Assembly (NCBI RefSeq): GCF_000819985.1
Contig: NZ_CDBZ01000154.1
Coordinates: 1-64,000 of the forward strand
DNA from: Aeromonas media
GTDB taxonomy: Bacteria; Pseudomonadota; Gammaproteobacteria; Enterobacterales; Aeromonadaceae
Reading direction: 5' to 3'
Length of the DNA: 64,000 nucleotides
Made by a program: the position numbers and the translations under genes. The notes beneath the pieces are model-generated. The model was not told the DNA's origin and made no database searches. It saw only the letters and a program-made list of their open reading frames with translations. Below are positions 35,687-44,053 of this stretch, piece after piece. How positions within the stretch are numbered: the stretch's first letter is position 1; each line of letters starts with the position of its first letter.

Positions 35687-35743
35687 ATTCCGGGTTGGGA
35701 TCACCATAATGGCCACCACTCACTCATTTGAAAGGTGCCCGTC

Positions 35744-37006
35744 ATGATCCCTGTATCCGCGCTCGGTGCTCTCGCTGCGCTCTCCATCGCCATCTTCCTC
35801 ATTCTGAAGAAGGTGCCGCCTGCCTACGGCATGATAGTCGGTGCCCTGACCGGTGGCCTGATCGGCGGCGCCGACCTGACCCAGACCGTCGCCCTGATGA
35901 TCGGCGGCGCCCAGGGGATCACCACGGCCGTGATGCGGATCCTGGCGGCCGGTGTGCTGGCAGGTGTCTTGATCGAATCGGGTGCCGCCACCACCATCGC
36001 CGAGACCATAGTCCGCAAGCTCGGCGAGACCCGTGCCCTGCTGGCCCTGGCCCTGGCCACCCTGATCCTGACCGCGGTCGGCGTCTTCGTGGACGTGGCC
36101 GTCATCACTGTCGCCCCCATAGCGCTGGCCATCGCCCGTCGTGCCGATCTCTCCAAGGCGGCCATCCTGCTGGCCATGATTGGGGGCGGCAAGGCGGGTA
36201 ACGTCATGTCTCCCAACCCCAACGCCATCGCCGCGTCCGACGCCTTCCACCTGCCCCTCACCTCCGTGATGGCGGCCGGCATCATCCCGGGTCTGTTCGG
36301 TCTGGTGATGGCCTACTGGCTCGCCAAGCGCCTCAACAAGCGGGGCAGCAAGGTCGCGGCCGACGAAGTGGTGAACTTTGACGGTGGCAAGCTGCCCGGC
36401 TTCTTCGCCGCCATCAGCGCCCCCCTGGTCGCCATACTGCTGCTGGCCCTGCGCCCGGTGGCCGGCATAGTCGTGGATCCGCTCATCGCCCTGCCCCTCG
36501 GCGGCCTGGTCGGCGCCCTGATGATGGGCAAGTTCAGCAAGGTGAACCAGTTTGCAGTCTCCGGTCTGGCCCGCATGGCGCCGGTGGCCATCATGCTGCT
36601 GGGCACGGGTACCCTGGCGGGCATCATTGCGAACTCGGGTCTGAAGGATGTGCTGATCAGCGGCCTGACCGCCTCCGGTCTGCCTTCCTACCTGCTGGCC
36701 CCCATCTCCGGTGCCCTGATGTCGCTGGCGACCGCCTCGACCACCGCAGGCACAGTGGTGGCCTCCAACGTATTCAGCTCCACCCTGATTGAACTGGGCA
36801 TCAGCAGTCTGGCGGGGGCCGCCATGATCCACGCCGGTGCTACCGTGTTTGACCACATGCCCCACGGCTCCTTCTTCCACGCCACCGGTGGTAGCGTTCA
36901 CATGGGCGTCGGAGAGCGCCTCAAGCTCATCCCGTACGAAACCGCGGTCGGTCTGACCATTGCGACTGTCTCCACCCTGATGTTTGGCGTGTTTGGCCTC
37001 GCCTAA
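35744..37006 (+). CDS. GntP family permease, probably for glycerate
   Basis: 420 residues, about 12 membrane helices. GntP-family hallmarks are GGKAGNVMSPNPNAIAASDA and HAGATVFDHMPHGSFFHATG. The family carries gluconate and related hydroxyacids. Start at 35744 chosen for AAAGG eight bases upstream; a GTG at 35735 is possible. Its neighbours (cdaR, glycerate kinase nine bases downstream) point to glycerate as substrate; that is inferred from context. Confidence 0.88.
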   Translation: MIPVSALGALAALSIAIFLILKKVPPAYGMIVGALTGGLIGGADLTQTVALMIGGAQGITTAVMRILAAGVLAGVLIESGAATTIAETIVRKLGETRALLALALATLILTAVGVFVDVAVITVAPIALAIARRADLSKAAILLAMIGGGKAGNVMSPNPNAIAASDAFHLPLTSVMAAGIIPGLFGLVMAYWLAKRLNKRGSKVAADEVVNFDGGKLPGFFAAISAPLVAILLLALRPVAGIVVDPLIALPLGGLVGALMMGKFSKVNQFAVSGLARMAPVAIMLLGTGTLAGIIANSGLKDVLISGLTASGLPSYLLAPISGALMSLATASTTAGTVVASNVFSSTLIELGISSLAGAAMIHAGATVFDHMPHGSFFHATGGSVHMGVGERLKLIPYETAVGLTIATVSTLMFGVFGLA

Positions 37007-37015
37007 GGAATTGAT

Positions 37016-38149
37016 ATGAAAATTGTTATTGCACCCGATTCATTCAAGGAGAGCCTGAGCGCCATGGCGGTGGCCGATGCCATCGAGGCGGGTTTCAAGC
37101 AGGTGTTGCCGGATGCCACCTATGTCAAATTGCCCATGGCCGATGGCGGTGAGGGCACTGTGCAGTCCCTGGTGGATGCCACCGGTGGCCGCATCCTGCA
37201 GGTTGAAGTGACGGCTCCGCTCGGCAACAAAGTGCAGGGCTTCGTCGGTCTGCTGGGGGATGGCGAGCGGGCCGTCATCGAGATGGCCGCTGCCTCCGGC
37301 ATTCATCTGGTGGCACCCGAGCAGCGCAATCCGTTGCTCACCTCCAGCGTCGGTACCGGCGAGCTGATCCTGGCGGCGCTGGAGATGGGGGTGAAGCACC
37401 TCATTCTCGGCATCGGTGGCAGCGCCACCAACGACGGCGGTGCCGGCATGATCCAGGCGCTCGGTGGCAAGTTGCTCAAAGCGGATGGCTCTGCCATCGA
37501 GTTGGGGGGTGCCGGCCTGGCCGAGCTGGCGACCATCGATCTGAGCGGGCTGGATCCGCGCCTGAGCGAGCTGGTCATCGAGGTGGCCTGCGACGTGAAC
37601 AACCCGTTGTGCGGCCCGAAAGGCGCCTCCGCCGTGTTCGGCCCGCAGAAGGGGGCGACTCCGGAGATGGTGGCCCAGCTCGATGGCAACCTGGCCCGCT
37701 ACGCCGACTGCATCGAACAGGCCCTCGGCAAGCAGGTGAAGGATATTCCGGGGGCGGGCGCCGCCGGTGGCATGGGCGCCGCCCTGGTCGGCCTGCTCGG
37801 GGCCGAGCTCAAGCCCGGCATCCAGATCGTCATCGACGCCTTGAAACTGGCCGATGAAGTGGCCGATGCGGATCTCGTCATCACCGGCGAAGGGCGCATC
37901 GACAGCCAGACCATCCACGGCAAGACGCCAATTGGTGTCGCACGCTGCGCCAAGCGGTTCGGCAAACCGGTGATCGGCATCGCCGGCTGCCTCACCGACG
38001 ATTGCGGCGTGGTCCATGACCATGGCATCGACGCCGTGTTTGCGGTGGTCAACCGGGCCATGTCCCTGTCGGAGGCGATCGCAACCGCCACCACCAACCT
38101 GCAGCTCACGGCCCGCAACGTCGCCGCTCTCTATCTGCTGCGTCGTTAA
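37016..38149 (+). CDS. garK: Glycerate 2-kinase (GarK/GlxK family)
   Basis: 377 residues, typical for glycerate kinase type 1. [20 protein letters not shown] is the conserved N-terminus; [33 protein letters not shown] and [20 protein letters not shown] are family motifs. It phosphorylates D-glycerate into central metabolism. Starts nine bases after the permease, same operon, and is followed by a terminator. Confidence 0.95.
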   Translation: MKIVIAPDSFKESLSAMAVADAIEAGFKQVLPDATYVKLPMADGGEGTVQSLVDATGGRILQVEVTAPLGNKVQGFVGLLGDGERAVIEMAAASGIHLVAPEQRNPLLTSSVGTGELILAALEMGVKHLILGIGGSATNDGGAGMIQALGGKLLKADGSAIELGGAGLAELATIDLSGLDPRLSELVIEVACDVNNPLCGPKGASAVFGPQKGATPEMVAQLDGNLARYADCIEQALGKQVKDIPGAGAAGGMGAALVGLLGAELKPGIQIVIDALKLADEVADADLVITGEGRIDSQTIHGKTPIGVARCAKRFGKPVIGIAGCLTDDCGVVHDHGIDAVFAVVNRAMSLSEAIATATTNLQLTARNVAALYLLRR

Positions 38150-38241
38150 TCCTCTTCTGGCCGGTGCCCGTCACCGGCCGCACCCAGCCCCGTGTAGCGG
38201 ATGTGGTTGCTCGCCTGAGGGCGGACCCTCTGACGCACCTT

Positions 38242-38266
38242 GCCGATCCCTGGATCGGCTTTTTTA
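38242..38266 (+). terminator. Terminator after the glycerate operon
   Basis: GCCGATCC/GGATCGGC stem with a CT loop followed by seven T. Confidence 0.9.
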
Positions 38267-38366
38267 TTATCCTGCTGTCTTCTATATGGTTTTTGTATTC
38301 TGCCAGGGTCCTTTGCGGCATAGTGATCTCCCCATCCCGTGAGGGGCAACGTGCGAGAAGACGCCC

Positions 38367-38930
38367 ATGATCCTGCTGACCCTGGGGGTAGTGCTATTTA
38401 CCCTGATCCATCTCTATCCCTGCTTCGCCGCAGCGCACCGTGTCCGGCTGCGCGATCGGTTGGGTGAGAACCGTTACAAGGGACTCTTCTCGCTGCTGGT
38501 GTTCGTCGCCATCGGCTGCATCCTCGCCGGCTGGCGCAGCGCCAGCCCCATGCCGCTCTACTTCCCGCCCGCCTGGGGACCCATGCTGGTGATGGCGGCC
38601 ATGCCGGTCGCGCTGATCCTGCTGTGCGCAGGGCAGGGAACGAACCACCTGCGCCGCTGGCTGGTACATCCCCAACTGCTCGGTACCCTGCTCTGGGCCT
38701 GCGCTCATCTGGCGGTCAACAGCGAGGCGCGTTCCCTGGTGCTGTTCGGAGGGATAGGCGCCTGGGCGCTGGTCAGCATCGTCTGGATTTCGGTGCGGGA
38801 CTGGCGCACCAAGCCCCGGCCGGCGGCCACCTGGCAGGGTTCGGGGATCAGCGTGGGCGCCGGTCTGATGCTGACGGCCCTGCTGGTCTTCTGGGGCCAC
38901 GGCTGGTTGACCGGGATCCCGCTGCACTGA
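38367..38930 (+). CDS. NnrU family membrane protein
   Basis: 187 residues, about five to six hydrophobic helices. HLYPCFAAAHRVRLRDRLGENRYKG (contained in residues 12-36), the LRRWLVHPQLLGTLLWACAH segment and a C-terminal helix pair match NnrU, a family first described in nitric-oxide/nitrite respiration clusters. No denitrification genes are near, so its role here is unclear. A glutathione peroxidase gene follows 60 bases downstream. Confidence 0.85.
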   Translation: MILLTLGVVLFTLIHLYPCFAAAHRVRLRDRLGENRYKGLFSLLVFVAIGCILAGWRSASPMPLYFPPAWGPMLVMAAMPVALILLCAGQGTNHLRRWLVHPQLLGTLLWACAHLAVNSEARSLVLFGGIGAWALVSIVWISVRDWRTKPRPAATWQGSGISVGAGLMLTALLVFWGHGWLTGIPLH

Positions 38931-38989
38931 TCGCTGAACCTTGTTCAGGAATCGTGCGTATGATGGAGAAAACCCGAGGAGTCACGTCG

Positions 38990-39526
38990 ATGAAATGGTT
39001 CACCCTGCGGTTGTTGATCGGTTCGGGCGCAGCGTCTGCCGCCTGCCCCGACTATTTCAATGTGGAGATGCGGGAACTCAACAACACCCAGCGCCACAAC
39101 CTCTGCCAGCTGACCGAGGGCAAGGTGGTGCTGGTGGTCAATACCGCCTCTTATTGTGGTTACAGCGGCCAGTTCCGGGATCTGGAGGCGCTCTACCAGA
39201 GCTACAAAGAGAAGGGATTGGTGGTGCTCGGCTTCCCCTCCAACGACTTCTGGCAGGAGGCGGGCAACGAAAACAAGACCGCCGAAGTGTGTCGCCGGGA
39301 TTACGGGGTCACCTTCCCCATGTTCAACCGGGTCTCGGTGCGTGGCGCCGATGCGGTGCCGCTGTTCAAGGGGCTGGCGGTCGCCGCCGATGGGGATGCA
39401 CCGAACTGGAACTTCCACAAATATCTGGTGGGCCGCGATGGCAAGCTGATTGCAAGCTATGGTGCCAATCAGAATCCGTCGGATGATCCTCTCAAACAGC
39501 AGATCATCGAGGCGCTGGGGCGCTGA
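38990..39526 (+). CDS. Glutathione peroxidase family, exported
   Basis: 178 residues. A signal-peptide-like N-terminus (MKWFTLRLLIGSGAASA) is followed by the GPx fold: VNTASYCGYSGQF holds the peroxidatic Cys (in place of selenocysteine), GFPSNDFWQEAGNE carries the catalytic Gln-like region, and NWNFHKYLVGRDG the Trp-Asn-Phe signature. It reduces peroxides with thiols, here probably in the periplasm. Start at 38990 chosen for GAGGAG eight bases upstream. Confidence 0.88.
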   Translation: MKWFTLRLLIGSGAASAACPDYFNVEMRELNNTQRHNLCQLTEGKVVLVVNTASYCGYSGQFRDLEALYQSYKEKGLVVLGFPSNDFWQEAGNENKTAEVCRRDYGVTFPMFNRVSVRGADAVPLFKGLAVAADGDAPNWNFHKYLVGRDGKLIASYGANQNPSDDPLKQQIIEALGR

Positions 39527-39587
39527 CCCTACCCCCTGGCGGGCGGCTCTGGAATAATGGGGGCCCGCCACTCACTCTGGTTATCCC

Positions 39588-40544
39588 GTGCTGCAACGTC
39601 TTCCCCAAATGGTGATCTTCGATGCCCTGGTCCGCGAGCAGGGCATTTCTGCCGCCGCGCGGCGGCTCGGGGTCTCCAAGTCCCACATCAGCAAGCAGCT
39701 GGCTCAGCTTGAGACCGAGCTCGGCGCCCAGCTGGTGCAGCGTACCACCCGCCGCTTCTCCCTCACCGAACTCGGCCAGGAGTATGCCCGCCACTGCCGT
39801 GCCCTGGTGGCGGTGGCCCTGGAGGCGGACTCCATGGTGGCGGAGCGGCGCGGCAAGGTGAGCGGTGTGCTGCACCTGGGGGTGGGCCAGTCCTTCGGCC
39901 GCTTGCACGTGATCCCTCGGCTCAAGGCATTCCAGGCGCGTTACCCGGATCTGGAGCTGGAAGTCTCCCTGTTCGATCACCGCACCAACCTGGTGGATGA
40001 GGGGCTGGATCTCTGGATCACCACCTACGAGGACAAGCCCGAAGCCCTGGTGGGGCAGCGGCTGGCGGACATCGGCTTCGTGCTGGTGGCCTCGCCGGAC
40101 TATCTGCTGAGCCACGGTACCCCGCTGCACCCCAGGGATCTGGCCAGGCACAACTGCATCACCTACCAGAGCCGGGAGCGGCGCTACCACGAGTGGTCGT
40201 TTCGCCAGGGCAAGGAGCGCCAGACGGTGCAGGTGGCAGGCAACTACCGGGTGGATCTGGCGGAGGCGGTGCGGGATGCCGCCCTGGCCGGGCTCGGCAT
40301 CGCCTATGTAGCCAACTACCTGCTGGACAAGGAGCTGCAATCCGGCCAGCTCATCCCCCTGCTGCCCCAGTGGCGCCCGAACCAGAAGATGGCGGTGCAC
40401 GCCGTCTACGCCAGACGGGAGCACCTGGATCCCAAGATCCGCCTCTTCATCGATTTCCTCAAGGAGAGCTTCGGCCCCGAACCCTACTGGGCACAGCGGC
40501 TGGCCCCCTGGCTGGGAGGCAGATTGTCCGGTGTGGAGGAATAA
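39588..40544 (+). CDS. LysR family transcriptional regulator
   Basis: 318 residues, GTG start at 39588. The N-terminal winged helix contains GISAAARRLGVSKSHISKQL and RTTRRFSLTELG; the remainder is the periplasmic-binding-like effector domain. Target unknown. It lies between a glutathione peroxidase and the second NupC paralogue, in the same direction, and could regulate either, but LysR regulators are usually divergent from their targets, so no target is assigned. Confidence 0.9.
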   Translation: MLQRLPQMVIFDALVREQGISAAARRLGVSKSHISKQLAQLETELGAQLVQRTTRRFSLTELGQEYARHCRALVAVALEADSMVAERRGKVSGVLHLGVGQSFGRLHVIPRLKAFQARYPDLELEVSLFDHRTNLVDEGLDLWITTYEDKPEALVGQRLADIGFVLVASPDYLLSHGTPLHPRDLARHNCITYQSRERRYHEWSFRQGKERQTVQVAGNYRVDLAEAVRDAALAGLGIAYVANYLLDKELQSGQLIPLLPQWRPNQKMAVHAVYARREHLDPKIRLFIDFLKESFGPEPYWAQRLAPWLGGRLSGVEE

Positions 40545-40623
40545 TCGTTTCCATATTGAAACACTGACTTTCGCCTGATACCAAAAACGAGCCAAATCAG
40601 CAAGTTGACGCAACCGATATCGT

Positions 40624-40637
40624 GCAAACGTTTTTGC
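40624..40637. promoter_or_regulatory. PurR-like operator before the second NupC gene
   Basis: GTGCAAACGTTTTTGC (40622-40637) closely resembles the PurR operator ACGCAAACGTTTTCGT, with the CAAACGTTT core intact. It lies about 90 bases before the start codon, in the promoter region of a nucleoside importer. Confidence 0.6.
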
Positions 40638-40726
40638 TAACAGGGCTGTAACTAGGTGGACTTGCAGTGATGGGGGTAGGGGAGCAGAATCCGCGCCCAT
40701 CTTCAGCCCAAATAGATGGAATCCCT

Positions 40727-41923
40727 ATGATCGCCCTGCTCGGCATCTTGAGTATCCTGGCGCTAGCCGCACTCTGCTCTGATAATCGTCGTCGTATCCC
40801 GCTGAGAACAGTGGGGCTCGCCCTCTGTCTGCAAGTCCTCTTCGCCGCTCTGGTGCTCTGGCTGCCTGCGGGTCAGCAGATGCTCAACGGCATCAGCGAG
40901 AGCGTCAGCAGCGTGATCGGCTACGGCCAGGAGGGGATTGCCTTCCTGTTCGGGGATCTGGCCAAGTTCAAACTGGGCTTCATCTTCGCGTTCAACGTGC
41001 TGCCGGTCATCATCTTCTTCTCCGCGGTGATCGCCATCCTCTACCACATCGGCCTGATGCCGCGGGTCATCGCCCTGCTGGGCGGCGGTCTGCAGAAGCT
41101 GCTGGGCACCGGCCGTGCCGAGAGCCTCTCCGCCACCGCCAACATCTTCGTTGGCATGGTGGAGGCCCCCCTGGTGGTCAAGCCCTACCTCTCCAAGATG
41201 TCTGACTCCCAGTTCTTTGCGGTGATGAGCTGCGGTCTCGCCTCGGTGGCCGGTGGCACTCTGGTGGGCTATGCCAGCATCGGGGTCGAGCTGAAATATC
41301 TGATCGCCGCCGCCTTCATGTCGGCACCTGCCGGTCTGGCCATGGCCAAGATCCTGGTACCGCCCGGTGCCGATGAGGAAGATCATCATGAAGATGTGGT
41401 GATCCCGCGCGCCACCAACGTGATCGAAGCGGCGGCCGATGGCGCCATGTCCGGCCTCAACATCGCTGTGGCGGTGGGCGCGACCCTGTTGGCGTTCGTC
41501 GGGGTGATCGCCATGCTCAACGGCCTGTTGGGCTGGGCCGGTGATCTGGTGGGGCTGGATCTGAGCTTCCAGATCATCCTGGGCTGGCTGTTCGCCCCCG
41601 TCTCCTGGCTGATCGGCGTGCCCTGGGATCAGGCTCAGGCCGCCGGCGCCTTGATCGGCACCAAGATCGTCATCAACGAGTTCGTCGCCTTCATCGCCCT
41701 GGTGCAGGATCAGACTCTGAACGAGTCGAGCAAGGCCATCGTCACCTTCGCCCTGTGCGGTTTCGCCAACATCTCCTCCATGGCGATCTTGATTGGCGGC
41801 CTGGGGGCCATGGTGCCGGAGCGCAAGTCCTTCATCGCCCGTTACGGCATGCGGGCCATACTGGCGGGGGTGCTGGCAAACCTGATGAGCGCCTCGCTCG
41901 CTGGCCTGTTCCTCGCCCTCTGA
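40727..41923 (+). CDS. NupC family (CNT) nucleoside importer, second paralogue
   Basis: 398 residues. Same family segments as the first copy: [51 protein letters not shown] and ALCGFANISSMAILIGGLG. The insert near LVPPGADEEDHHEDV is acidic and His-rich, unlike the first copy. It likely differs in substrate range. Start at 40727, shortly downstream of a PurR-like operator; an in-frame ATG at 40667 lacks support. Confidence 0.92.
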   Translation: MIALLGILSILALAALCSDNRRRIPLRTVGLALCLQVLFAALVLWLPAGQQMLNGISESVSSVIGYGQEGIAFLFGDLAKFKLGFIFAFNVLPVIIFFSAVIAILYHIGLMPRVIALLGGGLQKLLGTGRAESLSATANIFVGMVEAPLVVKPYLSKMSDSQFFAVMSCGLASVAGGTLVGYASIGVELKYLIAAAFMSAPAGLAMAKILVPPGADEEDHHEDVVIPRATNVIEAAADGAMSGLNIAVAVGATLLAFVGVIAMLNGLLGWAGDLVGLDLSFQIILGWLFAPVSWLIGVPWDQAQAAGALIGTKIVINEFVAFIALVQDQTLNESSKAIVTFALCGFANISSMAILIGGLGAMVPERKSFIARYGMRAILAGVLANLMSASLAGLFLAL

Positions 41924-41951
41924 GTGACCTAGAGGCTCGAGCCTTCAGATC

Positions 41952-41976
41952 AAAGCCCGCTTCGGCGGGCTTTTTT
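41952..41976 (+). terminator. Terminator after the second NupC gene
   Basis: GCCCGC/GCGGGC with a TTCG loop followed by six T. Confidence 0.9.
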
Positions 41977-41990
41977 GTGGCCACTCGGGC

Positions 41991-42017
41991 AAAAAAAAAG
42001 CGCCTCAGAGGAGGCGC
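41991..42017 (-). terminator. Terminator of the ogt transcript (minus strand)
   Basis: GCGCCTC/GAGGCGC around AGAG (42000-42017), with nine A at 41991-41999 forming a T-tract on the minus strand. It lies beyond the ogt 3'-end repeats. Between 42018 and 42171 I see nothing else. Confidence 0.8.
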
Positions 42018-42171
42018 GGGGAAAAAGACAGATTGGAAGCGTCACATGGGTGCCACTTGAATGAGGGATGAGCCGTGCCATCCAAGTGTGAGTGCATCAT
42101 GCCTTTCCCAGTCTGAAGCCCTTCTGAGGCGATTCTTCATACTCTGTTCATTTTGCTAAACGCCCGGTGGC

Positions 42172-42349
42172 GTCAGCGCGAAGTTGTCGACAGTCTGTTG
42201 TTCCAGCGCCAGCAGCCAGTGTTGTGAACGGGATGCCACCGGCTAACCAAGGGTCAGGGAGTCAGCGCGAAGTTGTCGACAGTCTGTTGTTCCAGCGCCA
42301 GCAACCAGTGTTGTGAACGGGATGCCGCCGGCTAACCAAGGGTCAGGGA
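42172..42349 (-). repeat. Two extra tandem copies of the 3' end of ogt (89-bp period)
   Basis: Copies at 42172-42260 and 42261-42349 differ from each other at only two positions; a third, more diverged unit begins at 42350 and is the true end of ogt. Each copy contains the region coding for the last residues of Ogt (…EQQTVDNF…). A one-base insertion in the copies (near the GGCATCCCG segment) and the stop codon of ogt prevent in-frame translation. Confidence 0.85.
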
Positions 42350-42837
42350 GTCAGCGTGAAGTTGTCGACAGTCTGTTGCTCCAGTGCCAGCAGCCAGCGC
42401 TTGATGGGGATGCCGCCGGCGTACCCCGTCAGCGCGCCGCTGCTGCCGATCACCCTGTGGCAGGGCACTATGATGCTCAGGGGGTTGCGGCCGTTGGCGG
42501 CCCCGACCGCCCGCACCGCCTTGGGGTTGCCGATGGCCTGGGCTATCTCGAGATAGCTGACGGTCTCGCCGTAGGGGATGTCGCACAGGGCGTGCCACAC
42601 AGACTGCTGGAAGGGGGTGCCTCTGGCGGCGAGGGGCAGCGTGAAGCGCTGCAGCCGGCCGGCGAAATAGGCCTCGAACTGCTCGAGGTAGGGGGCCAGG
42701 GCCATATCGTCCCGTTGCCATTCCGCTGTCGGGGTGACCGGCTGCTCCCCCCGCATGAACTCCACGAAGCGCAGGCCATCCTGGTCGATGGCGACCAGCA
42801 GGGGGCCCTGGGCGCTCTCACAAAAACTGTATCTCAT
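42343..42837 (-). CDS. ogt: Methylated-DNA--protein-cysteine methyltransferase Ogt
   Basis: 164 residues. The alkyl-acceptor cysteine lies in IIVPCHRVIG; GTPFQQSVWHAL and SYLEIAQAIG are the helix-turn-helix/DNA-binding segments. The enzyme repairs O6-alkylguanine and O4-alkylthymine in a suicide reaction. The C-terminus EQQTVDNFTLTP is repeated downstream (see the repeat entry). 27 bases separate it from the upstream arfB. Confidence 0.95.
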   Translation of the reverse strand: MRYSFCESAQGPLLVAIDQDGLRFVEFMRGEQPVTPTAEWQRDDMALAPYLEQFEAYFAGRLQRFTLPLAARGTPFQQSVWHALCDIPYGETVSYLEIAQAIGNPKAVRAVGAANGRNPLSIIVPCHRVIGSSGALTGYAGGIPIKRWLLALEQQTVDNFTLTP

Positions 42838-42864
42838 GGGTCTCTCTTCCTCGGCCTGAACGGC

Positions 42865-43281
42865 TCACTCCATCCCGGGCTTGCCGCGGGCCGACTTGAT
42901 CTCGCCCTTGCGCTTCTTGGCGTCGACCCGCTTGCGCTGGGAGCTGCGGGTCGGCTTGGTGGCATGGCGTGCCTTGGGGCGCCAGGCGGCCTTTTTCAGC
43001 AGTTCGGTCAGGCGGCTCATGGCCTCCTTGCGGTTCATGTCCTGGCTGCGGTGGGTCTCGACCCTGATCTGGATGAAGCCGTCGTGGACCCGGCTGTCGC
43101 TGAGCTTCTCCAGCCCCTCCTTGTAGAGATCCGGCAGGCTGGGGGAGTCGCGGTAATCGAAGCGCAACCAGACGGCGGAGTCGGTCTTGTTGACGTGCTG
43201 ACCCCCGGCACCCTGGGCGCGCATGGTCTGAAACTGCAGCTCATGCCAGGGAATGATCACGCTGTTGGAGATGACTAACAT
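42865..43281 (-). CDS. arfB: Alternative ribosome-rescue factor ArfB (YaeJ)
   Basis: 138 residues. The catalytic RAQGAGGQHVNKTDSA segment includes the GGQ motif of class I release factors, and a basic C-terminal tail (SSQRKRVDAKKRKGEIKSAR) enters the mRNA channel. It hydrolyses peptidyl-tRNA on stalled ribosomes lacking a stop codon. Co-directional with ogt, divergent from the P-II gene. Confidence 0.95.
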   Translation of the reverse strand: MLVISNSVIIPWHELQFQTMRAQGAGGQHVNKTDSAVWLRFDYRDSPSLPDLYKEGLEKLSDSRVHDGFIQIRVETHRSQDMNRKEAMSRLTELLKKAAWRPKARHATKPTRSSQRKRVDAKKRKGEIKSARGKPGME

Positions 43282-43298
43282 GGGGTGATGCTCTCATT

Positions 43299-43333
43299 TG
43301 GTGCATCAAGGGAGTCTGGTGCAGCTTGGTGCC
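43299..43333. promoter_or_regulatory. Three TGGTGC direct repeats upstream of the P-II gene
   Basis: TGGTGCA at 43299-43305, TGGTGCA at 43317-43323 and TGGTGCC at 43327-43333. TGGTGC is the half-site of the NtrC enhancer, but the opposite half-sites are poor, so NtrC binding is tentative. Confidence 0.35.
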
Positions 43334-43428
43334 TCATTATGGGGCGAGATGCGCTTCCTTGGTGATCCTGAGTCGAAACGGCTCAAGGGTTAATGGCTAT
43401 CTTTATGAAAATAAACAATAAAAATACT

Positions 43429-43443
43429 TGGCACAAGAATTGA
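43429..43443 (+). promoter_or_regulatory. Sigma-54-type promoter of the P-II gene
   Basis: TGGCACAAGAATTGA matches the -24/-12 consensus TGGCAC-N5-TTGC except for A instead of C at the end of the -12 element. It lies 40 bases before the start codon, the usual distance for a nitrogen-regulated glnK-type gene. Confidence 0.55.
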
Positions 43444-43482
43444 TGACCTCTTCATGACATACCATGGATTGGGAGCAACCAG

Positions 43483-43821
43483 ATGAAGCTGATTACTGCG
43501 ATTATCAAACCTTTCAAGTTGGACGACGTGCGCGAGGCCATCGCCAACCTGGGGGTCGAGGGTCTGACCGTGTCCGAGGTCAAGGGCTTCGGTCGCCAGA
43601 AGGGGCACACCGAATTATACCGGGGGGCCGAGTACCAGGTCGACTTCCTGCCGAAGGTAAAGCTGGAGATCGCCACCGCCGACGAGAACGTGGAAGGGGT
43701 GATCGAGGCCATCTGCAAGGCGGCTTATACCGGCAAGATAGGGGACGGCAAGATCTTCGTCTATGACCTGCTGCAGGCAGTGCGCATCCGTACCGGCGAG
43801 AGCGACGACGAGGCACTGTGA
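43483..43821 (+). CDS. glnK: P-II nitrogen regulatory protein (GlnK/GlnB family)
   Basis: 112 residues, the standard size. MKLITAIIKPFKLDDVREAI, the T-loop GHTELYRGAEYQVDFLPK with the uridylylated Tyr51, and the C-terminal GKIGDGKIFV with RIRTGESDDEAL are P-II signatures. The trimer senses 2-oxoglutarate and ATP/ADP. The GESDDEAL ending and the sigma-54-like promoter favour GlnK over GlnB, although no amtB is adjacent. Confidence 0.9.
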   Translation: MKLITAIIKPFKLDDVREAIANLGVEGLTVSEVKGFGRQKGHTELYRGAEYQVDFLPKVKLEIATADENVEGVIEAICKAAYTGKIGDGKIFVYDLLQAVRIRTGESDDEAL

Positions 43822-43902
43822 TCCCGCGCCATGGAACCGGTGGCTAAGCCCGAGGAGCACTCAGGCAGACCCGGCAGAAAAAGAGAATACGTGGTCATGG
43901 AG

Positions 43903-43936
43903 AGACTGGGTGGGATTCCATCCGGTCTTTTTGTTT
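43903..43936 (+). terminator. Terminator of the P-II gene
   Basis: AGACTGGGTGG/CCATCCGGTCT stem (with G-T pairs) around GATT, followed by TTTTTGTTTT. Confidence 0.75.
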
Positions 43937-44012
43937 TAGCGGCGATTAAATATGTGGCCCTACCTCTGTAAACCACCTTGATCCTCTCATCCTGATTCAT
44001 GCAGAATGCAAA

Positions 44013-44027
44013 CGAAAATAGTTATCA
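44013..44027. promoter_or_regulatory. Fur-like box before the ferric-iron importer
   Basis: CGAAAATAGTTATCA matches the 7-1-7 Fur consensus TGATAATnATTATCA at 11 of 14 positions and lies about 27 bases before the substrate-binding protein gene. Confidence 0.5.
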
Positions 44028-44053
44028 CTTTATGCACAGACAAGGAATGGATG

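Noticed and set aside
42172..42349. The 89-bp units as a CRISPR or integron-type repeat
   Set aside because: Only two extra units, no spacers, and the sequence is the end of ogt.
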